From: Bacillota bacterium
GTDB lineage: Bacteria > Bacillota > Clostridia > Acetivibrionales > DUMC01
Reading direction: 5' to 3'
Length of the DNA stretch: 35,535 nucleotides
Assembly: GCA_013314855.1 (NCBI GenBank)
Contig: JABUEW010000034.1
Span: 1 to 35,535 of the forward strand
The stretch's first letter is position 1, and each line of letters opens with the position of its first letter. Shown here piece by piece: positions 26,939 to 35,390 of this stretch. The notes under the pieces were generated by a model. The model had not been told where the DNA came from. It saw only the letters and a list, made by a program, of their open reading frames with translations, and searched no databases. The translations under genes were made by a program, and so were the position numbers.

Positions 26939-27013
26939 ACTTTTTAATAATACAACCACACTGTTTTAATACTTAACAATATTTACACTAAAGACTTGGA
27001 GCATTTAGTTGCT

Positions 27014-27046
27014 GGAAGCATTTTCTTCAGAAAATAAAATGCGCCC
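27014..27046. repeat. Short palindromic repeat, degenerate copy
   Basis: A 33-bp element with ends GGAAGCATTTT and AAAATGCGCCC and centre CTTCAGAAAAT. It is nearly identical to the element at 23179-23212, except for two changed bases in the left arm and a slightly different centre. No flanking duplication is visible. Confidence 0.75.
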
Positions 27047-27164
27047 CTATTTTTCGGAATAATATGGTAACAATATAGGAATTATGCTACAATAAATTTA
27101 ATGTTAAGTATGTAGTATAAATGCCAATAATTAATAATGCAAAAATTACATTCGGAGGATTATT

Positions 27165-27704
27165 ATGAGTCGGTTCGGCAATAATAAAGAATTGGCGGCA
27201 AACAAATTAATATTGCTATATATTATAGATAAATTAAATATGCCTGTGAGTAATCTTCAAATTACAAAGCTTATAATGGAAAATGGTTTAATGAACTATT
27301 TTTTTCTTCAGCAATTTTTAAATGAATTGTGTGATGATAATTTGCTCTCCAGCGAAGTTGTAGATAATAAAACTTTTTACACAATTACTGGTACAGGTAA
27401 AAATACGCTTAAATACTTAGATTATCTCATTCCGATAAATGTAAAGAATAGAATTGACAATACAATAAAAACCGTTAGAAAAAAGATCAGGAATGAAACA
27501 TCAATAACAGCAGAATTCATTCCTGAAAGTGAAAATAAATATATGGTTAATTGTTCGGTACGTGAGGATGATTTCACCTTAATAGAGCTTAAAGTAGCTG
27601 TTGGCAATAGAAATGATGCCCGCAGTATCTGTGATAACTGGAAAAACTATTCTCAACATATTTATTCGGAAATAATTGAGAGCCTTACAAAAAAAAGAGA
27701 TTAA
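27165..27704 (+). CDS. DUF4364-family protein (winged-helix-like)
   Basis: This 179-aa protein is recognised as DUF4364 from its opening 'ELAANKLILLYIIDKLNMPV', 'SNLQITKLIMENGLMNYFFL' and 'QQFLNELCDDNLLSS'. The N-terminal ~80 residues have the look of a winged-helix DNA-binding domain ('YTITGTGKNTLKYLD' as the wing). The C-terminal half is a mixed alpha/beta domain. The family is of unknown function. A GGAGG ribosome binding site lies 7 nt before the ATG. The gene stands alone, transcribed away from glgC and converging on yhbY. Confidence 0.85.
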   Translation: MSRFGNNKELAANKLILLYIIDKLNMPVSNLQITKLIMENGLMNYFFLQQFLNELCDDNLLSSEVVDNKTFYTITGTGKNTLKYLDYLIPINVKNRIDNTIKTVRKKIRNETSITAEFIPESENKYMVNCSVREDDFTLIELKVAVGNRNDARSICDNWKNYSQHIYSEIIESLTKKRD

Positions 27705-27716
27705 TTCTTCTTTGCA

Positions 27717-28007
27717 TCACGGCAAAACTATACTTTTATTATCCTTTGATTCTCTGTACAACACAAATTTGTTCCCAATTATTTGTACTATCTCTGAGTT
27801 TGTTTTTTCAGCTATTTGTGCACAAATAACTTCCACATCCTCTTCAGAATTTTTTAAGACTGTCGCTTTAACAAGCTCCCGTGCTTCCAGAGCATCATTA
27901 AATTGTTTTATTACGTTTTCATTAATACCGCATTTTCCTACCTGGAATAATGATTGTATGGAATTGGCAAGTCCTTTCAAATAGCTGCGCTGCTTCCCTG
28001 TAAGCAT
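27717..28007 (-). CDS. yhbY: Ribosome assembly RNA-binding protein YhbY (CRM domain)
   Basis: This 96-aa single CRM-domain protein begins 'MLTGKQRSYLKGLANSIQSL' and has the RNA-binding 'VGKCGINENVIKQFNDALEA' and 'ELVKATVLKN' segments. YhbY binds precursors of the large ribosomal subunit. The full CRM length is present. It follows obg and the small Cys-motif gene on the same strand, so three ribosome-related functions cluster here. It ends 12 bp from the converging DUF4364 gene. Confidence 0.93.
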   Translation of the reverse strand: MLTGKQRSYLKGLANSIQSLFQVGKCGINENVIKQFNDALEARELVKATVLKNSEEDVEVICAQIAEKTNSEIVQIIGNKFVLYRESKDNKSIVLP

Positions 28008-28049
28008 GGTAGACTTCCTGCTCCTCCTCTTATTCTTGTTTTCAATTCG

Positions 28050-28238
28050 TCAGACCTCTATTTCTTTACGGGCTTTTCTCCTATGAGTTTCGTAATTGGG
28101 GTGACCCTTTTTCCATCCGCTTCTGCTTTTTTCAATTACAGTCGATTTAATTTCTTCATTTGCAACAAAGTCATTTTTCATCGGGCAAAAATATGCAATA
28201 CTCCCACTTTTACAATTGCCACACTTAAAGCATTCCAT
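28050..28238 (-). CDS. Small protein with four-cysteine motif, unknown function
   Basis: From the ATG at 28238 the protein has 62 residues. Its N-terminus carries C3-x2-C6-x2-C9-x8-C18 ('MECFKCGNCKSGSIAYFC'), a plausible zinc-binding site. A basic C-terminus follows ('GWKKGHPNYETHRRKARKEI'). An upstream in-frame ATG at 28262 overlaps the likely ribosome binding sequence, and AAAGG 9 nt before 28238 supports the shorter form. It lies between obg and yhbY on the same strand. A link to ribosomes or RNA is only suggested by position and charge. Confidence 0.6.
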   Translation of the reverse strand: MECFKCGNCKSGSIAYFCPMKNDFVANEEIKSTVIEKSRSGWKKGHPNYETHRRKARKEIEV

Positions 28239-28414
28239 AAAACTAAACCTTTGTCCCTCCATTCAATGATTCAATAATTATCTTTGTAATTGTTATATCT
28301 GTAATAAATTCCTATGAAAGTACTGTAATTACATTTTATAATATATACCATATTTTTGTCTAGTGGGTATTTCTAATATTCTGTTATTACGTACATTCAC
28401 TATTCTTTCATTTA

Positions 28415-29713
<1,299 letters not shown>

Positions 29714-29747
29714 TCACATCATACTTTAAGTTATGTTATTTTCTAAA

Positions 29748-29775
29748 AAAAATCCCGGTACATACCGGGATTTTT
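29748..29775 (-). terminator. Intrinsic terminator after rpmA
   Basis: Minus strand AAAAATCCCGGT / ACCGGGATTTTT with a 4-nt loop, followed by more T residues. It should end most rplU-prp-rpmA transcripts about 90 nt after rpmA and separate obg. The arms are symmetric, but the longer T run is on the minus strand. Confidence 0.88.
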
Positions 29776-29826
29776 GAACCTGAAAGCCGACTTTACAATA
29801 TTAATTTGACTTACATATTAATTATC

Positions 29827-29862
29827 TTAATATAATATAATTAATATAATTAATATAATTAA
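29827..29862. repeat. AT-rich tandem repeat (TTAATATAA units)
   Basis: Several head-to-tail TTAATATAA-like 9-bp units lie between rpmA and its terminator. No base composition other than A and T is present in the core. It has no evident function. Confidence 0.6.
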
Positions 29863-29866
29863 CTCA

Positions 29867-30145
29867 TTATACAGCAACTACGCTTACCTTTTTTCTGTCT
29901 TTGCCATATCTTTCAAATTTTACTACACCGTCAGCTAGTGCAAAAAGTGTATCATCTTTTCCTTTTCCTACATAATCACCCGGATGGATTTTTGTACCTC
30001 TTTGCCTTACAATAATACTTCCTGCCCGTACAAACTGTCCGTCTCCGGTTTTAACTCCCAACCTCTTCGACTCACTGTCACGTCCATTCCTGGAACTGCC
30101 TACTCCTTTTTTATGAGCAAATAATTGAAGATTTACTCTAATCAT
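29867..30145 (-). CDS. rpmA: 50S ribosomal protein L27 with cleavable N-terminal extension
   Basis: This 92-aa L27 carries the Firmicutes leader '[10 protein letters not shown]' before the mature start '[14 protein letters not shown]'. In this phylum the protease Prp cleaves after the phenylalanine-alanine, exposing the conserved N-terminus that reaches the peptidyl transferase centre. The cleavage motif L-Q-x-F-A is intact. The gene begins 2 bp after prp, and its AGGAGG ribosome binding site lies within the last prp codons, so the two are coupled. Confidence 0.96.
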   Translation of the reverse strand: MIRVNLQLFAHKKGVGSSRNGRDSESKRLGVKTGDGQFVRAGSIIVRQRGTKIHPGDYVGKGKDDTLFALADGVVKFERYGKDRKKVSVVAV

Positions 30146-30147
30146 AA

Positions 30148-30477
30148 CTACACCTCCTGTTCTTTAATAACCACGTATTCTCTATATGAGTTTTCAATTT
30201 GTTTTAGGCCAATAACTACGGTTTCAAGGATAATTCTAATTATCGGCTTTAAATCCTCTTTAACATCCTCAGGAATACTGCATCTTATATATCCTTCTTT
30301 TTCTGCATAACTCTCTATACCGGCCAATTCTGCCAGAGCCCCCACTGCAGTGTACCCTAAAGCCGACACCCCTGCACAAACAATATCTTCTCCCTGTTGT
30401 CCAAACCCTGAATGTCCTTTAATTTCAAATTCCCATATAAAGCCTTCTTTATCTCTCAAAACCTGTATTTTTATCAT
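30148..30477 (-). CDS. prp: Ribosomal-processing cysteine protease Prp
   Basis: This 109-aa protease (YsxB family) removes the N-terminal extension of L27. The catalytic dyad H22 and C34 is present in '[20 protein letters not shown]'. Full length for Prp. It lies between rplU and rpmA as in other Firmicutes, next to its substrate gene. The ribosome binding site is weak, and translation may depend on rplU. Confidence 0.94.
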   Translation of the reverse strand: MIKIQVLRDKEGFIWEFEIKGHSGFGQQGEDIVCAGVSALGYTAVGALAELAGIESYAEKEGYIRCSIPEDVKEDLKPIIRIILETVVIGLKQIENSYREYVVIKEQEV

Positions 30478-30524
30478 TGTTGCTAATCCATATACTTTTT
30501 TCTTATTGCTGTTAATTCCACCTG

Positions 30525-30917
30525 CTATTCTTCAATTTGTACCGATTGCTCTTCAGTTTGTACTGATGAGCCTTCCTGTACTGATAATTCTTGAGCTGAT
30601 GCCCCCTCAGTAACTATTCTCTCAATTTGGACTCTAGTATAAGGCTGCCTGTGTCCTTGTTTTCTTCTATAGTTTTTCTTTGGCTTATATTTAAATACAA
30701 TGATTTTTTTATGCTTTCCATGCCCTAGAACTCTGGCTTCTACCATAACATTATCCAACAAAGGCTTTCCAAAAGTAACTACACCTTCTTTAGAAAGTGC
30801 CAGCACCTTTTCAAAAGTAACTATAGAACCTTCTTCAGCCGATATCCTATCAACAAACAACACATCACCTTCCTGCACCTTATACTGTTTTCCGCCCGTT
30901 TCTATAACTGCATACAT
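30525..30917 (-). CDS. rplU: 50S ribosomal protein L21 with acidic C-terminal tail
   Basis: From the ATG at 30917, which has a strong GGAGGAGG upstream, the protein has 130 residues and starts '[18 protein letters not shown]', as L21 does. Upstream in-frame residues to 30968 belong to the leader. The core ends with '[20 protein letters not shown]', after which typical L21 proteins (about 103 aa) stop. Here about 25 more residues follow, acidic and repetitive (SVQ-x-E/G units such as 'SVQEGS', 'SVQTEEQ', 'SVQIEE'). The tail is a lineage-specific addition of unknown role. Confidence 0.95.
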   Translation of the reverse strand: MYAVIETGGKQYKVQEGDVLFVDRISAEEGSIVTFEKVLALSKEGVVTFGKPLLDNVMVEARVLGHGKHKKIIVFKYKPKKNYRRKQGHRQPYTRVQIERIVTEGASAQELSVQEGSSVQTEEQSVQIEE

Positions 30918-31022
30918 ATGCAAACACCTCCTCCTGCCAGTCTCGCCATTCAAAAGGCAGCAGCGCAAAAATCTTATTAATTTTACGCATACTTTAAATA
31001 AAGGCCTTTAATGAGCGGCTAC
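30918..31022 (-). promoter_or_regulatory. Structured leader of rplU (candidate L21 leader)
   Basis: The RNA from the predicted start to the rplU ATG can fold with outer arms GGTAGC (near 31017-31022) and GCTGCC (near 30957-30962). They enclose a TAAAGGCCTTTA palindrome and a GCG/CGC stem. The placement matches the ribosomal-protein leader known upstream of rplU in Firmicutes, where L21 represses its own operon. Assignment to that family needs a covariance search. Confidence 0.55.
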
Positions 31023-31028
31023 CGTGAT

Positions 31029-31057
31029 ATTCTAACACATTATACGATTAATGTCAA
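31029..31057 (-). promoter_or_regulatory. Promoter of rplU-prp-rpmA
   Basis: Minus strand TTGACA (31052-31057, perfect), a 17-bp spacer and TAGAAT (31029-31034). It overlaps the last codons of rng (stop at 31032), so the ribosomal protein operon has its own start inside the previous gene. Confidence 0.8.
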
Positions 31058-32393
31058 TCTGTCGGTTTTCAATTTGTCGGTTTTCAATTTTTTCGCAGGC
31101 TAAAGACAAACCAGTCTTTTTACCTGTTCCGCTACAGTAAGGACATTCATCAATAAAAATTGAAGAAAGATCGCAACTGACTTTTTTTCTTGTCATTTCA
31201 ATAAGTCCTAATTCGGTCATACCAATTACTGTTGTTTTTGTTCTATCTTTTTTCAATGCATTTTTTAATTCATCTATAACCATTTTTTTATGCATTTGGT
31301 TATTCATATCTATAAAATCAATTATAATAATACCGCCAATATCTCTAAGCCTTAACTGCTTTGCAATCTCATTGGCAGCCTCCAGGTTCGTTTTGAGGAC
31401 AGTATTCTCAAGGTTATCTGCACCAACGTATTTGCCCGTGTTAACATCTATAACCGTAAGAGCTTCAGTACGGTCAATAATAATATATCCGCCACACTTC
31501 AACCAGACTTTTCTTGAAAGCGCTTTTTGCAGCCTATAATCAATATAATAATAGTCAAACAGGCTCTTGCTTTTATCAAAACACTCCACTCTATCCTTTA
31601 GTGAAGGAGAAATCATACCAACATATTCAATTGCATTTACATACTGTTCACTGTCATTAATTATAAATTTGTCTATATTGGGAGTAAAAAAATCCCTTAT
31701 AGCCCTGTAAAGCAAGTTATGATCCCTATGTATACATCTTGGTACACACCCCTTCGCTTCTTTTTGTTGTATTGTTTCCCATAACCTTATTAAAAAATTC
31801 ATATCATTTTGAAAGTCTTCCTCACTCTTTCCTTCTGCTACAGTTCTTATAATTAACCCCATATTTTCAGGCTTTATTTTTTCAGCAATTTTCTTTAGCC
31901 TGCTTCTTTCCCATTCATTTTCAATTCTTCTTGATACTCCTACATAATCTGCATTAGGTAATAAAACCAAATATCGTCCCGGTAAAGTTATATGTGTTGT
32001 TATTCTCGGGCCTTTGTTTCCTGATGGTCCCTTAATAACCTGAACAGTTATTTCCTGTCCTGAAGTCAAAAGTTCACTGATATTAGGGCCTCTATAATCC
32101 GTATATATTTCGTCTTCTTCATCGGTTTCACCATTTCCACCATTATATCTGCTATTATAATAATGGTTGCAAACCGCATCGCTTACATACAAAAAAGCAT
32201 TTTTTGAGTAGCCTATATCCACAAAGGCTGCCTGCATGCCAGGCAATACACTAGATACCTTTCCCCTGTAAATGTTCCCCACCATTCTTCTCTGATCAGA
32301 CCTTTCTATATATATTTCTACAAGCTCCCTATTTTCTAATACAGCAACTTTCGTTTCTTCAGGTAAAACTTCTACGAGGATTTCATTTGCCAA
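31032..32393 (-). CDS. rng: Ribonuclease G/E family endoribonuclease
   Basis: This 453-aa enzyme processes rRNA and mRNA. An S1 domain (about 35-125) begins 'GNIYRGKVSSVLPGMQAAFV'. The catalytic DNase I-like part has 'YIIIDRTEALTVIDVNTGKY' with a metal-binding Asp, and the second Asp in 'GGIIIIDFIDM'. The zinc-link cysteines are in 'DECPYCSGTG' near the C-terminus. It is shorter than E. coli RNase G (489 aa) and ends with a duplicated 'ENRQI' tail generated by a 15-bp DNA repeat. Its position next to L21 is usual in Clostridia. Confidence 0.94.
   Translation of the reverse strand: MANEILVEVLPEETKVAVLENRELVEIYIERSDQRRMVGNIYRGKVSSVLPGMQAAFVDIGYSKNAFLYVSDAVCNHYYNSRYNGGNGETDEEDEIYTDYRGPNISELLTSGQEITVQVIKGPSGNKGPRITTHITLPGRYLVLLPNADYVGVSRRIENEWERSRLKKIAEKIKPENMGLIIRTVAEGKSEEDFQNDMNFLIRLWETIQQKEAKGCVPRCIHRDHNLLYRAIRDFFTPNIDKFIINDSEQYVNAIEYVGMISPSLKDRVECFDKSKSLFDYYYIDYRLQKALSRKVWLKCGGYIIIDRTEALTVIDVNTGKYVGADNLENTVLKTNLEAANEIAKQLRLRDIGGIIIIDFIDMNNQMHKKMVIDELKNALKKDRTKTTVIGMTELGLIEMTRKKVSCDLSSIFIDECPYCSGTGKKTGLSLACEKIENRQIENRQIDINRIMC
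31060..31089. repeat. Perfect 15-bp tandem duplication at the end of rng
   Basis: TGTCGGTTTTCAATT occurs twice head to tail. It adds a second ENRQI to the RNase G tail and lies directly upstream of the rplU -35 box. Confidence 0.88.
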
Positions 32394-32433
32394 TTATTTC
32401 ACCTCCAATACTTCTAATCTTCAAAACTTCCAA

Positions 32434-33189
32434 TTAATATTCCAAAGCTTGGGAATCTAAAGGATCAATTATTTCCTCGCCCTTTTTTATAAATAATCCT
32501 GTACGGTGTATATGTATAATCCGGAAATCTGTTACTGTATACATATTTAATGCAGTTACCAGCATTTCAGGTTTTAAATTGACTGTACCTCCTGCACTTA
32601 ATAATGCAGAAATGATAAACTCCTCAGCATATTCTTCAATATGTTTATCAATATATTTATCAATGCATTCATCTATCTTAAGCTTATGGATCATAGGTTT
32701 TATATCTATTTCCCTTGCCGTTTTTTTACTATCCTTTTGTACTATTATGTTTTCCATTTTTTTAAATGCATTAACTTTTTGCCTAACTTCATTTATTCCC
32801 AAATTAAGGGAAGAGTATACAAATATTTTATACGAAGCCGCAACTATCTTTGCCATAATATTATCTTTATTGTGCTTAATCTTTGCTTCAATAACTTTCA
32901 GTCCTGGCGGCAATTCCTTATTTAAGCGCCGAGTAAAATCATTGGGCTCTATATATTCTACAAACTGGAAGTCTGCATAATCTGCTTCGCTTGTAACTCC
33001 AATTGCCAACGGAAGCCCGAATACTATTTGAGGTTGAGGGTTAAACCCTCTGGAATAACCGATGGGGATATGGGAACGCCTTATTGCCCTTTTAAAAGTC
33101 CTCATAATATCCAGATGCGAAATGTATTTTATTTCTTCCCCCCGTATAAATTTTACCCGCATGCTGTATGAGTTACTATTAAGGCTCAA
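32434..33189 (-). CDS. Radical-SAM-associated DUF2344 protein (TIGR03936 type)
   Basis: From a TTG at 33189 the protein has 251 residues. The DUF2344 hallmark is the N-terminal 'MRVKFIRGEEIKYISHLDIM' and 'AIRRSHIPIGYSRGFNPQPQ', followed by 'VFGLPLAIGVTSEADYADFQ'. The TTG has an excellent GGAGGAGG 8 nt upstream, whereas the internal ATG (33162) has no ribosome binding site, so I prefer TTG. It overlaps the upstream radical SAM gene by 11 bp and is thus coupled to it. In some bacteria the two are fused. The biochemical role is unknown; the pairing and the rng/rplU context hint at RNA or ribosome modification. Confidence 0.85.
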   Translation of the reverse strand: MSLNSNSYSMRVKFIRGEEIKYISHLDIMRTFKRAIRRSHIPIGYSRGFNPQPQIVFGLPLAIGVTSEADYADFQFVEYIEPNDFTRRLNKELPPGLKVIEAKIKHNKDNIMAKIVAASYKIFVYSSLNLGINEVRQKVNAFKKMENIIVQKDSKKTAREIDIKPMIHKLKIDECIDKYIDKHIEEYAEEFIISALLSAGGTVNLKPEMLVTALNMYTVTDFRIIHIHRTGLFIKKGEEIIDPLDSQALEY

Positions 33190-35017
33190 AGCAGACACCT
33201 CCTCCAAAGGAAGCCGCTCCGCAACCACTGCATTTTAACCTGCAATTCGGTGTAGTTTCGGCTCTATAGGCTTTTTCATTTTCAGAAATAAGAAACTTTT
33301 TTGTAACTCCTATATCAATGTGTTCCCAGGGAAATATTTCATCATAATCCCGTTTCCTATTCGCATAAAAGCTAGGGTCAATGCCACATTCTTCAAATGC
33401 ATCCATCCATTTATCATATTTGAAGCATTCTCCCCAGCCGTCAAATTTGCACCCTTTTTGCCATGCTCTTATTAAAACTTGCCCCGTTCTCCTATCACCC
33501 CTTGAGAATACGGCTTCAAGTAAACTTAATTCAGGATCGTGCCAGTTATATTTTATATACCTGGATTTGATCATGTTTTTTAGGTATTTTTGCTTTTCCC
33601 TTAAGGTCTCAATGGTATCCTGTACTTCCCACTGGAAAGGTGTAAAGGGCTTAGGTACAAAAGAAGAAGTACTTATTGTTACATTAAGGCCTTTTCCCCT
33701 CTTTTCTTTAGGCACATTCATATAAGCATTAACAACTTTTTCTCCCAGCTCTGCAATACCTTCAATATCATTATAGGTTTCAGTGGGCAACCCAATCATA
33801 AAATACAGTTTTACATTGTTCCAACCTCCATTAAAAGCCAGTTTCACCGAATTCAACAAATCCTCTTCGGTAACTCCCTTATTAATTACATCTCTTAATC
33901 TTTGGGTCCCGGCCTCCGGAGCAAATGTAAGTCCGCTTTTCCTTACTTCCTGGGCCTTCTTCATTAAATCAAGTGAAAAAGAGTCTATCCGCAATGACGG
34001 AAGAGATAAACTTACCTTCCTTTCTCCCATCTCTCTTACCAAACCTTCAGTTAATTTACCGAGCTGGGTATAATCACTGGTACTGAGGGAAGTCAGGGAT
34101 ATTTCTTCATAACCTGTACTATCTTCCAGCTTCTTAGCAATGTCAAGAAGTTTATCACAGGTTCTTTCCCTTACAGGCCTGTATATGAACCCTGCCTGGC
34201 AAAATCTGCAACCTCTTATACAGCCTCTGAAAAGTTCAAGCATTATTCTGTCATGTACAATATTTATATATGGTACAATGATCTTTTCAGGGAAGTAAAC
34301 TCCATCATAATCTTTTATAATTCTCTTTTTTATCTTTCTTGGAAATTTACTATTTACAGGCTCTATCTTTTTGATAGTGCCTTCGGTATTATATTCCGCT
34401 TCATAAAACCTAGGTACATATACCCCTTCAATCAACGCTATTGTTTCTAAAAATTCCTCCTTGGAAGCACCGGCCTTTTTCCATGTCTTATACAAGTCCA
34501 GAATTTCATTTATTACTTCCTCTCCCTCACCAAGTACAAAAAAGTCTATAATATCTGCTAGAGGTTCGGGATTATATGCACATGGACCGCCGGCACATAC
34601 AAACGGATACTTTTCCAACCTTTCTTCCGCCTTTAGGGGTACCTTTGCCAAATCAAGCATATTAATAATATTGGTATAGCTCATTTCGTATTGCAAAGTA
34701 AAACCAATAAAATCAAATAAATAAATAGGGTCTTTAGTTTCAAGGGAAAAAAGGGGAATATCATTTTCTCTCATTTTAGATTCCATGTCCACCCATGGAG
34801 TAAATACCCTTTCACAAAAGGTATCCTCCCTTTCATTAAGAAGGTGGTATAATATTTTCATTCCCAGGTGGGACATGCCTACTTCATATATATCGGGAAA
34901 ACAAAAAGCAAACCGTATGTCTACATTTTCAGGATTCTTATATACCATATTCCATTCATTCCCTGTATATCTTGCAGGCTTTTCTACATTCTTCAGTATA
35001 TTATCACTTATTAACAT
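33179..35017 (-). CDS. B12-binding-domain radical SAM protein (TIGR03960 type)
   Basis: From the ATG at 35017 (GGAGG 9 nt upstream) the protein has 612 residues. An upstream ATG at 35053 is in frame but has no such site. The N-terminal ~200 residues look like a cobalamin-binding-like domain ('FCFPDIYEVGMSHLGMKILY', 'FVCAGGPCAYNPEPLADI', 'FFVLGEGEEVI'). The radical SAM cluster motif is C-x3-C-x2-C in 'FRGCIRGCRFCQAGFIYRPV'. 'FAPEAGTQRLRDVINKG' and 'YFMIGLPTET' follow. The C-terminus has a further cysteine cluster ('CRLKCSGCGA', 'GGGVC') that could hold another Fe-S centre or zinc. It is encoded just before the DUF2344 partner with an 11-bp overlap. The substrate is unknown. Confidence 0.9.
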   Translation of the reverse strand: MLISDNILKNVEKPARYTGNEWNMVYKNPENVDIRFAFCFPDIYEVGMSHLGMKILYHLLNEREDTFCERVFTPWVDMESKMRENDIPLFSLETKDPIYLFDFIGFTLQYEMSYTNIINMLDLAKVPLKAEERLEKYPFVCAGGPCAYNPEPLADIIDFFVLGEGEEVINEILDLYKTWKKAGASKEEFLETIALIEGVYVPRFYEAEYNTEGTIKKIEPVNSKFPRKIKKRIIKDYDGVYFPEKIIVPYINIVHDRIMLELFRGCIRGCRFCQAGFIYRPVRERTCDKLLDIAKKLEDSTGYEEISLTSLSTSDYTQLGKLTEGLVREMGERKVSLSLPSLRIDSFSLDLMKKAQEVRKSGLTFAPEAGTQRLRDVINKGVTEEDLLNSVKLAFNGGWNNVKLYFMIGLPTETYNDIEGIAELGEKVVNAYMNVPKEKRGKGLNVTISTSSFVPKPFTPFQWEVQDTIETLREKQKYLKNMIKSRYIKYNWHDPELSLLEAVFSRGDRRTGQVLIRAWQKGCKFDGWGECFKYDKWMDAFEECGIDPSFYANRKRDYDEIFPWEHIDIGVTKKFLISENEKAYRAETTPNCRLKCSGCGAASFGGGVCFEP

Positions 35018-35188
35018 TAATGTTGGCCTCCGTAATTTTTCGCATGTTTTCATCTGCTGCCTTCATCCGTAATTTTTCATAAGTTTATTTTTATTTTATA
35101 TGTCCCATGCCTTTTACTTAATTATTGTATTACTTACTTATATACTTATATACTTATAATATCCAATAGCCGATAATTTAGCAACATT

Positions 35189-35229
35189 AAAAAATAAAAG
35201 AAAAACCCGATTACACGAGTTTTTCTTTT
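35189..35229 (-). terminator. Intrinsic terminator after tRNA-Pro
   Basis: Minus strand AAAAGAAAAACTCG pairs with CGGGTTTTTCTTTT (one G-T pair, 6-nt loop, 35196-35229), followed by ATTTTTT. It lies 20 bp beyond the tRNA 3' end. Confidence 0.8.
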
Positions 35230-35249
35230 ATACGAATGTACATACCTGT

Positions 35250-35327
35250 TGGTCGGGATGACAGGATTTGAACCTGCGACCTCTTGGTCCCGAACCAAGC
35301 GCGCTAGCCAAACTGCGCCACATCCCG
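35250..35327 (-). tRNA. tRNA-Pro (CGG)
   Basis: 78 nt including encoded CCA. Acceptor CGGGATG pairs with CATCCCG; anticodon stem CTTGG/CCAAG with loop TTCGGGA, anticodon CGG; T-loop TTCAAAT. It has its own promoter and terminator. A CGG anticodon reads only CCG, so a second tRNA-Pro should exist elsewhere in the genome. Confidence 0.95.
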
Positions 35328-35360
35328 ATAATATGCCCACTTATTTATCAACTCTTGTAT

Positions 35361-35390
35361 ATTTTAGCACAAATACTAATGTGAATTCAA
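35361..35390 (-). promoter_or_regulatory. Promoter of tRNA-Pro
   Basis: Minus strand TTGAAT (35385-35390), an 18-bp spacer and TAAAAT (35361-35366), about 35 bp before the tRNA. Confidence 0.6.

Larger units (their letters stand above)
26835..27164. other. Divergent spacer between glgC and the DUF4364 gene
   Basis: 330 bp without a gene. It holds the probable glgC promoter (26930-26938), a degenerate short palindromic repeat (27014-27046), and AT-rich DNA before the plus-strand gene. TACAAT (27088-27093) is a possible -10 box for that gene, but I see no good -35. Confidence 0.6.

Noticed and set aside
28239-28262. Longer start for the four-cysteine protein
   Set aside because: The upstream ATG overlaps the only purine-rich ribosome binding sequence, so ATG 28238 fits better.
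35146-35340. Minus-strand open frame of 64 codons containing 'RDQEVAGSNPVIPT'
   Set aside because: It is the translation of tRNA-Pro and its flank, a well-known false protein.
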